A stretch of 64,000 bases of DNA from Microbacterium sp. zg-B96. GTDB lineage: Bacteria > Actinomycetota > Actinomycetes > Actinomycetales > Microbacteriaceae. Within the stretch, counting starts at the first letter, position 1. Every line of letters starts with the position of its first letter. Under the pieces are notes generated by a model. It did not search any database. It was not told where the DNA came from and saw nothing but the letters and a program-made list of their open reading frames with translations. The stretch lies in assembly GCF_030246865.1 (NCBI RefSeq), contig NZ_CP126738.1, positions 2,728,001 through 2,792,000 on the forward strand. The letters are read 5' to 3'. This document shows positions 26,301 to 34,227 of the stretch, one piece after another. The position numbers and the translations under genes were made by a program.

Positions 26301-26852
26301 AACCGCGTGGGTGGACGTGGTGCCGTCGCCCAGCAACAGCTCCACTCGGTCGGCGCGCGCGACGCCGAGCGCATCGAGCTGAACGACGTATGCTGCCAAC
26401 TGCATCAGCGCCGTGACGCGCGCGTGGCGAGCGAGCTTGGTGTCCTGCACGACCCACCTGCCGGTGGCGTCGTCACGCACCAGGAAGTCGGCGAAGCCCA
26501 CGAAGTCGGAGGCGGCGAACGCGGCCTGATAGATCACCTTCGCGTCCGAGCGCAGTGCGTCCTGAGTCCGCTGGACCGCGTCGGCGAGAGCCGCGGCATC
26601 CGTGGATCGCGCCTCCGGGATCTCCACGACCCCGTTCGGGTACTTCTCGCGGTACGCCTCCAGCGCGCGACGCTCGTGCGCCATACCCAGCCGGCCGGCG
26701 CGTTCCAGAGTGAGGTCTTCGGGGTCTTCGACCGCGGCGACCCGTCCGAGCTTGGCGTCGATTGCTCGCAGCCAAGCGAACTCGCACTCGGCAGCGGCCT
26801 TCAGGTCGCTCGCGCTCCAGACGATTCGGGCTTCGTCTTCGATGTATCGCAT
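23349..26852 (-). CDS. TM0106-type RecB-like nuclease fused to an SF1 helicase
   Basis: 1167 residues. The N-terminal PD-(D/E)XK-like region (LKAAAECEFAWLRAIDAKLG ... VVQDTKLARHARVTALMQLAAYV) is followed by a Cys cluster (CGRCATC), an RNase-H-fold region (FFDFEGDPLYTE ... HYAPYEPTHL ... YDCVSTRRLRDWL), then a DNA2/UPF1-like helicase with Walker A QGPPGTGKT near residue 796, Walker B LLVIDEAGQFS, and C-terminal VDRFQGQE and NVAVSRAK motifs. The substrate is unknown; nucleic-acid processing is inferred. ATG at 26852 preferred over GTG at 26858 because GGAAGG lies 5 nt upstream. Confidence 0.88.
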   Translation of the reverse strand: MRYIEDEARIVWSASDLKAAAECEFAWLRAIDAKLGRVAAVEDPEDLTLERAGRLGMAHERRALEAYREKYPNGVVEIPEARSTDAAALADAVQRTQDALRSDAKVIYQAAFAASDFVGFADFLVRDDATGRWVVQDTKLARHARVTALMQLAAYVVQLDALGVARADRVELLLGDGTTSTHAVRDLLPTFRLRRARLLALIEDRDVTSGSAGAPIPWGDPRGDLGVIACGRCATCDLEVVAHRDLLLVAGMRPVQRDRMRAGGITTIDQLAAATEAVPRMSWDTFAGLRTQARLQLDSPAGVPEPDPVGEPALPDETLAPTPIPTFEVVFPQALGALPMPDAGDLFFDFEGDPLYTEGAGTTWGIDYLFGWVDVREQYSALWAHSFAEEKEAFERFLDLIALQRRERPGMHIYHYAPYEPTHLLQMAARYGVREGDVDRLLRDGVFVDLYPIVRRALRVGSRSYSIKKLEPLYMGAEVRTSDVQRGDDSIVKYVQARAHAADGDAAASEAIFADLADYNRYDCVSTRRLRDWLVERAKDAGMRPSVEPDPVDSGYDPSPRAEALGRIAADMNEVDAQALRLAAAAIDYYPRERKTFWATHFLRLREPVSVWADSRDVVVFDAERSRVVQDWHRPEGGRVDRRLVELRGEPAPGTRLKQGGKPFLIYERPAPFPVDAGPRALHAARSAEIVEVLDDGVIVSETPIDGFTWSQLPVALTPEGPPGAGSQQGAIDEWADAVIAASPAMQADAATDLLRRIPPRTRSGALARGTGDIASDITASIADLDGSYLAVQGPPGTGKTYVGSHVIARLVAEKGFRVGVVAQSHAVVENMLDRVVAAGVPKAQVAKALKEAPTGEEPFTVIAKNGMAAFTADQPAGFVVGGTAWDFCHPARIPRGSLDLLVIDEAGQFSLASTIAVSVAASRLLLLGDPQQLPQVSQGTHPEPVDTSALGWVMDGAEVIDETHGYFLAQTWRMHPAVAEPVSQLAYAGELASHPSSAARLVTGIDPGVHPVAVRHHGNATQSPEEAATVVALVRDVVGRGWTDGAGAPPRPLTPSDIIVVTPYNAQQVEVEEALAAAGFGEVPVGTVDRFQGQEAAIAIVSLAASSGRDAPRGLEFLLLQNRLNVAVSRAKYAAYVVYAPGLLDDLPRTPEGVARLSAFARLVRA

Positions 26853-26908
26853 GTCCACCTTCCGCGTTCGACCCTAGCCGCGGGGTCGGACAGTGCCAGA
26901 CTGGGACG

Positions 26909-28990
26909 ATGAGCCTCCCCTTCGAGAGCATCTACCGGCACGGGTACGCACGCATCGCCGCGTGCACGATCCCGCTGGCCGTCGCCGACCCGGCGACCAA
27001 CGCCGAGACGGTGCTCGCCTCGTGGCGCGAATGCCACGACGAGTCGGTTGCTGTCGCGATCTTCCCCGAGCTCTGCCTCACCGGGTACTCGATCGAAGAC
27101 CTCGTGATGCAGGATGCCGTGCTGGATGCCACCGAGCGCGCGATCGAGCGCCTCGTCGAGGCATCCACCGATCTCTTTCCCGTGCTCGTCGTCGGGGCTC
27201 CGCTTCGTCACCGCAACCGTATCTACAACTGCGCCGTGGTGATCCACCGCGGCGAGCTGGTCGGCGTCGCACCGAAGTCGTATCTGCCGACCTACCGGGA
27301 GTTCTACGAACGGCGCTGGTACGCGGCTGGCACACCGTGGGCGGGTGAATCGATCCGCGTCGGTGAGTACGAGGCGGTGTTCGGCAACAACCTGCTGTTC
27401 GACGTGCGCGACGTTCCGGGGCTCGTGCTGCACGCCGAGGTCTGCGAGGACGTGTGGGTGCCGGTGCCGCCGTCGTCGCGCGCGGCGCTGGCGGGGGCGA
27501 CGGTGCTCGCCAACCTGTCCGGCAGCCCGATCACGATCGCCCGCGCCGACGACCGCAAGATCCTGTGCCAGTCGCAGTCGCTGCGCTGCCTCGCGGTGTA
27601 TGCGTATGCGGCGGCGGGAATGGGCGAATCGACCAACGACCTCTCCTGGGACGGCCAGACGATGGTCTACGAGGGCGGCACGCTGCTGGCCGAGACCGAC
27701 CGGTTCCCGGAGGGGCCGCGGCGCAGCGTCGTCGACGTCGACCTCGACCGGCTGCGTCAGGACCGCATCCGCCAGGGCACGTTCGACGACAACCGGCTCG
27801 CCGACGGCGGGGAGTTCCTCACCGTGGAGCTGTTCCTGGAGCCGCCCGCGACCGACGTCGGCCTGCGCCGGCCACTGGACCGATTCCCGTTCGTGCCGGA
27901 CGACCCGGCACGACTGGACCAGGACTGCTACGAGGCGTTCAACATCCAGGTATCCGGGCTCGAGCAGCGGATGCGTGCCATCGGCGGCCCGCGCCCGGTG
28001 ATCGGTGTGAGCGGCGGCCTCGACTCGACGCACGCGCTGCTGGTCGTGGCGCGGGCGATGGACCGCATGGGCCGGCCCCGCAGCGACATCCTCGCTTATA
28101 CGATGCCCGGCTTCGCGACGAGCGAGCACACCAAGTCCAACGCGATCGCCCTCGCCGAGGCGATCGGGGCGACGATCTCCACGATCGACATCCGCCCCGC
28201 CGCGAACGAGCTGCTCAAGGGCATCGGGCACCCGTACGCTGCGGGCGAGCCGCTCTATGACGTCACGTTCGAGAACGTGCAGGCGGGCGTGCGCACCGAC
28301 TTCCTGTTCCGCATCGCCAACCGCGAGAACGGGATCGTCATCGGCACGTCCGATCTGTCCGAGCTCGCGCTCGGCTGGGCCACCTACGGCGTCGGCGACC
28401 ACATGAGCCACTACGCCGTCAACGTGGGCGTGCCCAAGACCCTCATCCAGCACATCATCCGCTGGGTGATCGCGCACCGCCCGTCCGGGGCGGGAGCCGC
28501 CTCCGACGACGCCGCGACGAGCCTGAGTGACGACGCCGTGTCGGTGCTGCGCTCGGTGCTGGACACCGAGATCAGCCCCGAACTCGTGCCGGCGGGCGAA
28601 GACGGCAAGGTGCAGTCGACCGAGGACACCATCGGCCCGTACGCCCTGCACGACTTCACGCTGTTCTACGTGCTGCGCTATGGCTTCCGCCCGTCGAAGA
28701 TCGCGTTCCTCGCCGAGCATGCGTGGAAGGATCCGGATGCCGGTGCGTGGCCTCCCGGCTTCCCCGATGCCGATCGGTACGGCTACGACCGCGACACGAT
28801 CGTGCGGTGGTTGCGGGTGTTCCTGCAGCGCTACTTCGGGTTCGCGCAGTTCAAGCGCTCCGCGATCCCCAATGGCCCGAAGGTCTCGGCGGCGGGCTCG
28901 CTGTCGCCGCGCGGGGACTGGCGCGCGCCGAGCGACGGCAACGCCCGCGCGTGGCTCGCTGAGCTAGACGCGGCGCTGCCGGGGTCGTAG
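26909..28990 (+). CDS. nadE: Glutamine-dependent NAD+ synthetase
   Basis: 693 residues. An N-terminal nitrilase-like glutaminase domain with catalytic triad candidates (FPELCLTGYSIEDL Glu, APKSYLPTYREFYERR Lys, EVCEDVW Cys) is fused to an NAD synthetase domain with the ATP-pyrophosphatase loop GVSGGLDST. It converts deamido-NAD to NAD using glutamine, ATP. This is the long, mycobacterial-type enzyme. A CAGACT hexamer ends 6 nt before the ATG. Confidence 0.95.
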   Translation: MSLPFESIYRHGYARIAACTIPLAVADPATNAETVLASWRECHDESVAVAIFPELCLTGYSIEDLVMQDAVLDATERAIERLVEASTDLFPVLVVGAPLRHRNRIYNCAVVIHRGELVGVAPKSYLPTYREFYERRWYAAGTPWAGESIRVGEYEAVFGNNLLFDVRDVPGLVLHAEVCEDVWVPVPPSSRAALAGATVLANLSGSPITIARADDRKILCQSQSLRCLAVYAYAAAGMGESTNDLSWDGQTMVYEGGTLLAETDRFPEGPRRSVVDVDLDRLRQDRIRQGTFDDNRLADGGEFLTVELFLEPPATDVGLRRPLDRFPFVPDDPARLDQDCYEAFNIQVSGLEQRMRAIGGPRPVIGVSGGLDSTHALLVVARAMDRMGRPRSDILAYTMPGFATSEHTKSNAIALAEAIGATISTIDIRPAANELLKGIGHPYAAGEPLYDVTFENVQAGVRTDFLFRIANRENGIVIGTSDLSELALGWATYGVGDHMSHYAVNVGVPKTLIQHIIRWVIAHRPSGAGAASDDAATSLSDDAVSVLRSVLDTEISPELVPAGEDGKVQSTEDTIGPYALHDFTLFYVLRYGFRPSKIAFLAEHAWKDPDAGAWPPGFPDADRYGYDRDTIVRWLRVFLQRYFGFAQFKRSAIPNGPKVSAAGSLSPRGDWRAPSDGNARAWLAELDAALPGS

Positions 28991-29011
28991 CCGGGTCAGC
29001 CGCGGCGAGCC

Positions 29012-29590
29012 TCAGACCGGGGTGGTCCCGTAGGCCATCGTGATGATCCAGCCCTCGCGGGACAGGTCGACCAGGTGGTACCCGGCCCTGCGGTCGGGAA
29101 GCCATCCCTTGCGTCGCGCCGGGTCCAGCCGCACATGCTCGGCTGCGACGCGCACGCCGCGGCCATCGGCTTCGAGGACGGCCTGCACCTTGGTCCAGTG
29201 CTCGAGGAGCGCGGGGATGTTGTTCTCATCCAGCAGGTGCGAGTGCTTCTGCATCATGTGGATGTCGGCGGCGTCCGGATGCATGTCGCGCACGTCGATG
29301 CCCAGTGGCGTGGCCGGATCGGACACGGCAACGACGGTGGCGGCGCGGAAGCTGGCGGTCTTGACCGCGTAGGGCAGGTTCACTCCATCGCGCGACGCGA
29401 TGAGGCGCGTGTGGTAGCCGTACCCGCGAGGAGGTTCGCGTTCCACGCGGATCTCGCGCGTCTCGCAGCGAAGGAGTCCGGCGATGATCTCGCGGGTCAG
29501 GATCCGGCGACGATCGTGCACGCTGACGCCCGGGTCCCAGCCGAGCCTCGCGGTGATGCCGTCTGGCGTATCGAGCGGAACCGATTCCAT
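29012..29590 (-). CDS. 4'-phosphopantetheinyl-transferase-like protein
   Basis: 192 residues. Layout resembles the Sfp/AcpT family: PYAVKTASFRAATVVAVSD, then LGIDVRD (metal-binding Asp of the GID(V/I)E motif) and LLEHWTKVQAVLEADGRGVR, which aligns with the W(T/C)XKEA...KXXGXG motif. In that motif the catalytic Glu appears as Gln and the later Lys as Glu, so activity is uncertain. No carrier-protein or PKS/NRPS gene is nearby. ATG chosen after a GGGGAGAGG SD; a longer Arg/Pro-rich frame upstream is unlikely to be translated. Confidence 0.6.
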   Translation of the reverse strand: MESVPLDTPDGITARLGWDPGVSVHDRRRILTREIIAGLLRCETREIRVEREPPRGYGYHTRLIASRDGVNLPYAVKTASFRAATVVAVSDPATPLGIDVRDMHPDAADIHMMQKHSHLLDENNIPALLEHWTKVQAVLEADGRGVRVAAEHVRLDPARRKGWLPDRRAGYHLVDLSREGWIITMAYGTTPV

Positions 29591-29693
29591 GTGTCGAGCC
29601 TCTCCCCCCGGCTTGGACCGGCGGTCCTCCCATCCTCTCCCAGAACGGTCGCGGGGGCCACGACCCCGCCCCGTGAGAAAGAACCCGGTTGGC

Positions 29694-29822
29694 TCAGCTG
29701 CCTCCGGAGACGATGCCGATGATCCCGGATGCCAGGAAGTACACGCCGATCGCACCGACGACGAGCCAGATGGTCACACGTGCCGTGGACGGCTTGTTCT
29801 TGTCAGGGCCGGCGGAGCTCAT
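29694..29822 (-). CDS. Small single-pass membrane protein (42 aa)
   Basis: 42 residues: a polar N-terminus (MSSAGPDKNKPSTAR) and one hydrophobic helix (VTIWLVVGAIGVYFLASGIIGIVS). It follows the 59-residue membrane protein by 10 bp and a GAGGCGG SD lies upstream. Function unknown. Too short for many gene finders, but SD, helix and context support it. Confidence 0.6.
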   Translation of the reverse strand: MSSAGPDKNKPSTARVTIWLVVGAIGVYFLASGIIGIVSGGS

Positions 29823-29832
29823 GGCGACCGCC

Positions 29833-30012
29833 TCAGTCCCGCGAACCGGCGAAGACCGACCGCAGCACCAGGAAGACGATGACCGCGACCACCGCGACGA
29901 TCGCCAGCTTGCCGACGAACCAGAGCAGGCTCCCCAGCACGCTGACCAGGATCCACGCGATGATGACCGCCACGATGACGCCGATGACGGTCCACACTGT
30001 GCTTGTGTTCAT
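29833..30012 (-). CDS. Small two-helix membrane protein (59 aa)
   Basis: 59 residues with two hydrophobic helices (VIGVIVAVIIAWILVSVLGSLLWFV and LAIVAVVAVIVFLVL) and a short Arg/Ser tail. TAAGCT (minus strand, 30019-30024) is 6 nt before the ATG, pointing to a leaderless mRNA; this hexamer overlaps the sbcC stop. Followed by the 42-residue membrane protein, so the pair may act together. Function unknown. Confidence 0.65.
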   Translation of the reverse strand: MNTSTVWTVIGVIVAVIIAWILVSVLGSLLWFVGKLAIVAVVAVIVFLVLRSVFAGSRD

Positions 30013-30021
30013 GCCGCCAGC

Positions 30022-33015
30022 TTACGAGGCCGCCACTGCCTCGTCCTGCAGGATGAGGCTCGGCCCGCGCGGCGTCGCCTCCACGAGCAGCTGCGCGGGC
30101 AGCTGCTCCTTCATCGCCTCGACGTGACTGATGACGCCGACGGTGCGGCCGCCGGCGCGCAGTTCGTCGAGCGTGCGCATCGCCAGCTCGAGCGTGTCGG
30201 CGTCCAGTGAGCCGAAGCCCTCGTCGATGAACAGCGTGTCCAGGCGCATGCCGCCGGCCCGCGCGGTGACCACCTCGGCGAGGCCGAGGGCGAGGGCCAG
30301 GGATGCCAGGAACGTCTCCCCGCCGGAGAGGGACTGCGGCGGTCGCAGCTGCCCGGTGTGCGCGTCGAGCACATCGATCCCGAGCCCCGACGCGGCACCG
30401 CGGGCGGCCCGCGCGTCGGAGTGGTGCAGCGTGTAACGCCCCGACGACATCTCCTCCAGCCGCACGTTCGCCGCCGCGACGATCTCTTCCAGTTCGGCGG
30501 CGAGCACGAAGGTCTCGAGGTCCATCTTCATCGTGTTGGGTGCGCGGCCGGCGACGGTGTCGGCCAGCCGACGCACCGCCTCTGCCTCCTCGGCGTGCGC
30601 GGCGACCGCGGCGTACGCGGCATCCGTCTGCACCACGAGGTCGCGCAGGCGGGCGGCCACGTTCTGCGCGTCGCGTTCCGCGGCGATCGCGGCGGCGCGG
30701 GCCGCGTCGGCTGCAGCGACGGCGGCGGCGGATGCCGCCAGGTCGACGGGCTCGTCGGTCGACCCGGCCAGTTCCAGCTCGAGCTCGAGGGCGCGCTGCC
30801 TGGTGGCCGCCAGCGCCGTGTCGTGTGTGCCGATACGGTCGGCGAGCTCCCGCACCGCCCCGGCGTCGCGCAGCGCCGCGGTCGCGTCGGCGGGGTCGGC
30901 GAACACGGATGCCGCCAGGTGCGCGTCCCGCTCGGCGACCGCCGCGGTGAGGTCTTCGGCGGCGCGTGCCGCCGCGGCGCGCGCCGCGCGGCAGGCCCGT
31001 GCCGCGTCACGCCGCGTGGTGGCCACGGCGATGCGCTCGGCCACGGTCGGGTAGTCGCCCCGAGCGGCGGCGACCGCCTGTCGCGTGTCGGTCAGCGTCG
31101 CCTCGAGCGCGGCGAACGACTCGCGTGCGGTGCCGAGGTCGGCGTCGCAGGCCGTCCGCGCCGCGTGCGATGCGGCGTCGAGATCGTCGAGTTCCCGCAG
31201 CCGGCTGTCGAGCTGCTCCGCCTCGCGCTGTGCGGCCTCGGCGGCGGTGAGCGCGTCTGCAGCCGCCGCGAGTTGCGTCTCGAGGGCCTCCAGCGGCTCG
31301 CCGCCGGCGCGGGCGGCCGCCTGCGCATGCGCGTCACGCGCGGAACGTGCGGTCTCGGCGGCGACACGTTCGGCGGCCAGTGCGGCGTCGCGGTCTGCCT
31401 CGGCCGCGGCGACCAGTTCGTCGGTGACCGGCTCGTCGCCGCGTGTGGCAGGCCGCGGGTGCGCCGTGGAACCGCACACGGCGCAGGCCTCACCGTCGAC
31501 GAGTGCGGCGGCGAGCTCGCCGGCGTAGCCGTCGAGGCGGCGCTGCAGCAGCGCGGCCACCGCGGCGCCTGCCGCGGCCGAGGCGGCCGCAGCGGCAGCG
31601 CGGACCACATCTGCGTCGTGCAGGGCGGCAGCCAGCGTCTCGGCCTCGCGGGCTGCGGCGACCCGTGCCGCCAGCGCGTCACGCTGCGTGCGCGCCGCGC
31701 CCTGCACCGCCGCTCGTGCGCGGGCGGCCATGAGGTGTTCCCCGAGCCTCACGCGTTCGGCGGGGATCAAAGCGCGCTGCTCATCGAACGTCGCCAGCTC
31801 CCGCTCGAGCCGGGCGACCCGCTCGCGCGCCGTGGCAAGAGCAGCCTCCCGCGCCGAAAGCTCGGCTTCCTGCCGAGCGGCGGCGGCCCACACGGCGAGG
31901 TCGCCGGTGAGCTGCTCGTCGATGACGGCCAGGTCGACGTCGGCTTCAGCGTCGCCGGCGACCTGCGCCCACGCGCGATCGGCGGCCGCGGCGGTCGCGG
32001 CGGCAGCCGTCGCGAGCTGCGCGGCGCGAGTGGCGGCGGTGAGCACCGACCGGATGCCCTCGGCGGCCCGGGCGCGCTCCAGCGTCACCCGGTCGCCCGC
32101 GATGCGCTCGGCGTCGTTCTCGAGGGATGCCAGTCGCTCGCGCGCCTGCGCGAGGTCGGCGTGTGCCTTGGCGAGGGCGACGCGGGCGGCGTGGGCGGTC
32201 GTCGCGGCGGCGAAGGCGCTGTCGGCATCCGCCCGCTCGCGCCCGAGCGTCTCGACCCGGTAGTCGGCGCGCTGCACGGCGCGCTCGGCGGCGTCGCGGC
32301 GGCCGGCCAGATCGGTGGGGGCCACGGCGTCGCCGGCGAGGTCGTGCTCGGCGATGACGCGCTCGGCCTGGTCGAGCAGGGTGCGGGCGTGCTCGCCCAG
32401 GGTGTCGAGACCGGCGAGCGCGGCTTTGCTTCGTTCCCCGATTGCGCGGACGTAGTCCTCGTACCGTCGCGTACCGAACAGTGTGCGCAGCAGCGGCTGC
32501 CGCTCGCCCCCGGAGGCGAGCAGGAACCGGGAGAACTTGTTCTGCGCGAGCAGGATGACCTGCTGGAACTGCTGCGCGTTCAGGCCCAGCACCTCATCGA
32601 GGGCGAGGGCGACATCGCGCGGCTTGGCTGCGCGGCCGATCCACTGACCGTCGACCAGTTCCTCCAGCTCGGCCCGCGTGGGCTCGGTGGTCAGTCCCCC
32701 GCCGCGCCGCGCCGGACGCTGATACTCCGGGCCGCGCGTCACGCGCCATCGGCGGTCGGCAACGGTGAACTCCAGCCGCACCTCGGTGGGGTCCTCGGGT
32801 GCGCAGTGGTCGCTGCGCAGTCGCTTGTCGCCGGACTCGTATCTGGGCACGCTGCCGTAGAGGGCGAAGCTCACCCCGTCGAGAATGCTGGACTTGCCTG
32901 CTCCGGTGCGCCCGGAGATCAGGAAGATGCCGTCGCGCGCGAACGCGTCGAAGTCGACCGTTTGAGTCGAAAGGAACGGCCCGAACCCGGTGAGCTCCAG
33001 CCGGTGCAGCTTCAC
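30022..33015 (-). CDS. sbcC: Exonuclease SbcC (SMC/Rad50-type ATPase)
   Basis: 997 residues. Rad50-like: N-terminal ATPase half with Walker A GRTGAGKSS (35-43) and Q-loop QVILLAQNKF, long Ala/Arg/Glu-rich coiled coils, a zinc-hook CAVC near residue 511, and the C-terminal half with signature LSGGETFLASLALALGLAEVV and Walker B DTLFIDEGFGSLD. With SbcD it trims and cuts DNA ends and hairpins. GTG start overlaps the sbcD stop by 4 bp. Confidence 0.95.
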   Translation of the reverse strand: MKLHRLELTGFGPFLSTQTVDFDAFARDGIFLISGRTGAGKSSILDGVSFALYGSVPRYESGDKRLRSDHCAPEDPTEVRLEFTVADRRWRVTRGPEYQRPARRGGGLTTEPTRAELEELVDGQWIGRAAKPRDVALALDEVLGLNAQQFQQVILLAQNKFSRFLLASGGERQPLLRTLFGTRRYEDYVRAIGERSKAALAGLDTLGEHARTLLDQAERVIAEHDLAGDAVAPTDLAGRRDAAERAVQRADYRVETLGRERADADSAFAAATTAHAARVALAKAHADLAQARERLASLENDAERIAGDRVTLERARAAEGIRSVLTAATRAAQLATAAAATAAAADRAWAQVAGDAEADVDLAVIDEQLTGDLAVWAAAARQEAELSAREAALATARERVARLERELATFDEQRALIPAERVRLGEHLMAARARAAVQGAARTQRDALAARVAAAREAETLAAALHDADVVRAAAAAASAAAGAAVAALLQRRLDGYAGELAAALVDGEACAVCGSTAHPRPATRGDEPVTDELVAAAEADRDAALAAERVAAETARSARDAHAQAAARAGGEPLEALETQLAAAADALTAAEAAQREAEQLDSRLRELDDLDAASHAARTACDADLGTARESFAALEATLTDTRQAVAAARGDYPTVAERIAVATTRRDAARACRAARAAAARAAEDLTAAVAERDAHLAASVFADPADATAALRDAGAVRELADRIGTHDTALAATRQRALELELELAGSTDEPVDLAASAAAVAAADAARAAAIAAERDAQNVAARLRDLVVQTDAAYAAVAAHAEEAEAVRRLADTVAGRAPNTMKMDLETFVLAAELEEIVAAANVRLEEMSSGRYTLHHSDARAARGAASGLGIDVLDAHTGQLRPPQSLSGGETFLASLALALGLAEVVTARAGGMRLDTLFIDEGFGSLDADTLELAMRTLDELRAGGRTVGVISHVEAMKEQLPAQLLVEATPRGPSLILQDEAVAAS

Positions 33016-34163
33016 GTCGCCGCCTCCGCGAGCGTGCGGGCGTCGAGCAGATCCTCGATCAGGGCTGTCTCGCGGTCGCTGGCCCCTTCACCGTCGCGCA
33101 CGTGGCGCAGGAACGCGTCGAGCAGTTCGCGGTCACTGCGCGCCCCACGCACGCGCTGCGCGTAGCTGTTGCCGCTGTCGTCTCCGGTCTTCTGCGCCGG
33201 CTTGTGTGCGACGCACGCGCAGTGCGCGAACCGCTCCTGCAGCCGGCGCATCGGGTCGCGCTGCGGCAGCGTGTCGGTGTACTCCACCGACACCCACTCG
33301 CCCTCGTGCGGGGCGTACTTCTCGTTGGAGAGCAGCTCCTCCAGCGGCCCGACCAGCGTGACCAGCCGGCGCGGCACGGGAAGCTCCAGCCACTGCACGC
33401 CCGCCAGTCCGCCGGCATCCAGCTCGATGAGCCACGAGCCGCGGGGCTTGTCACCCTCGCCGAAGCTGTAGTGCAGCGGGGCGCCGGCGTAGCGCACCCG
33501 GTCCGACAGCCGCTGCCGGCCGTGGATGTGCCCGAGCGCCATGTAGTCGACCCCGTCGAACGTCGACAGGGGCACGACGTCGAGGCCGCCCTGCTGGATG
33601 TCGCGCTCGAGATGCGGGGTGGGCTCGACGCCGGCGGCGAAGCAGTGCGCGATCGCGACCGATCGCCCGCCGCGCGCGGCGAGGTCGGTGCGGACGAGCT
33701 GCATGGCACGGTCGAGCACCTCCGCCTGCGAGCGCACCCCCGGCCAGGTGTGCCGCAGCAGCGCCGGCTCGAGGAACGGGATGCCGTAGATGTGGACGGG
33801 ACCGTGCGCATCGGACACCGTGATCGGCGTGCCCACCGTCTGCGGATCGGTGACGACGTGGATGCCGGGGCGCAGCAGCGCCGCCTGGAAGCCGAGCCGT
33901 GCCGCGGAGTCATGGTTGCCACTGGTGACGACCACCTGCGCGCCGGCATCGGCGAGCGCGGCGAGCGCGTCGGTGAGCAGCGCGTAGCAGCCGGCGGCGG
34001 GCGTGGCGGAGTCGAACACGTCGCCGGCGACGATCACGACGTCCACGTCGTTCTCGCGCACCTGGGCCACAAGCGCGTCGAGCACACCACCGAGCGCATC
34101 GAGCGTGGAGTGACCGTGGAAGGTCCGCCCGATGTGCCAGTCCGAAGTGTGCAGGATGCGCAT
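33012..34163 (-). CDS. sbcD: Exonuclease SbcD (Mre11-type nuclease)
   Basis: 383 residues. Calcineurin-like phosphoesterase with metal-binding motifs DWHIG, GDVFD, TSGNHDS and ALGHIHGRQ. Partner of SbcC, whose gene is translationally coupled. The ATG at 34163 starts MRILHTSDWHIG, standard for the family; TACCGT (minus strand, 34170-34175) lies 6 nt upstream, suggesting a leaderless mRNA. Confidence 0.95.
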   Translation of the reverse strand: MRILHTSDWHIGRTFHGHSTLDALGGVLDALVAQVRENDVDVVIVAGDVFDSATPAAGCYALLTDALAALADAGAQVVVTSGNHDSAARLGFQAALLRPGIHVVTDPQTVGTPITVSDAHGPVHIYGIPFLEPALLRHTWPGVRSQAEVLDRAMQLVRTDLAARGGRSVAIAHCFAAGVEPTPHLERDIQQGGLDVVPLSTFDGVDYMALGHIHGRQRLSDRVRYAGAPLHYSFGEGDKPRGSWLIELDAGGLAGVQWLELPVPRRLVTLVGPLEELLSNEKYAPHEGEWVSVEYTDTLPQRDPMRRLQERFAHCACVAHKPAQKTGDDSGNSYAQRVRGARSDRELLDAFLRHVRDGEGASDRETALIEDLLDARTLAEAAT

Positions 34164-34227
34164 ATTCACACGGTATGCGCCGCCTCCGACATCGACGGGG
34201 AGGATCGCCCGCGTAGGCTGAATGGCC

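Noticed and set aside
34222..34227. ATG at 34222 as MFS start
   Set aside because: It falls only 2 nt after the TAGGCT hexamer, before the expected transcript start; GTG at 34228 fits better.
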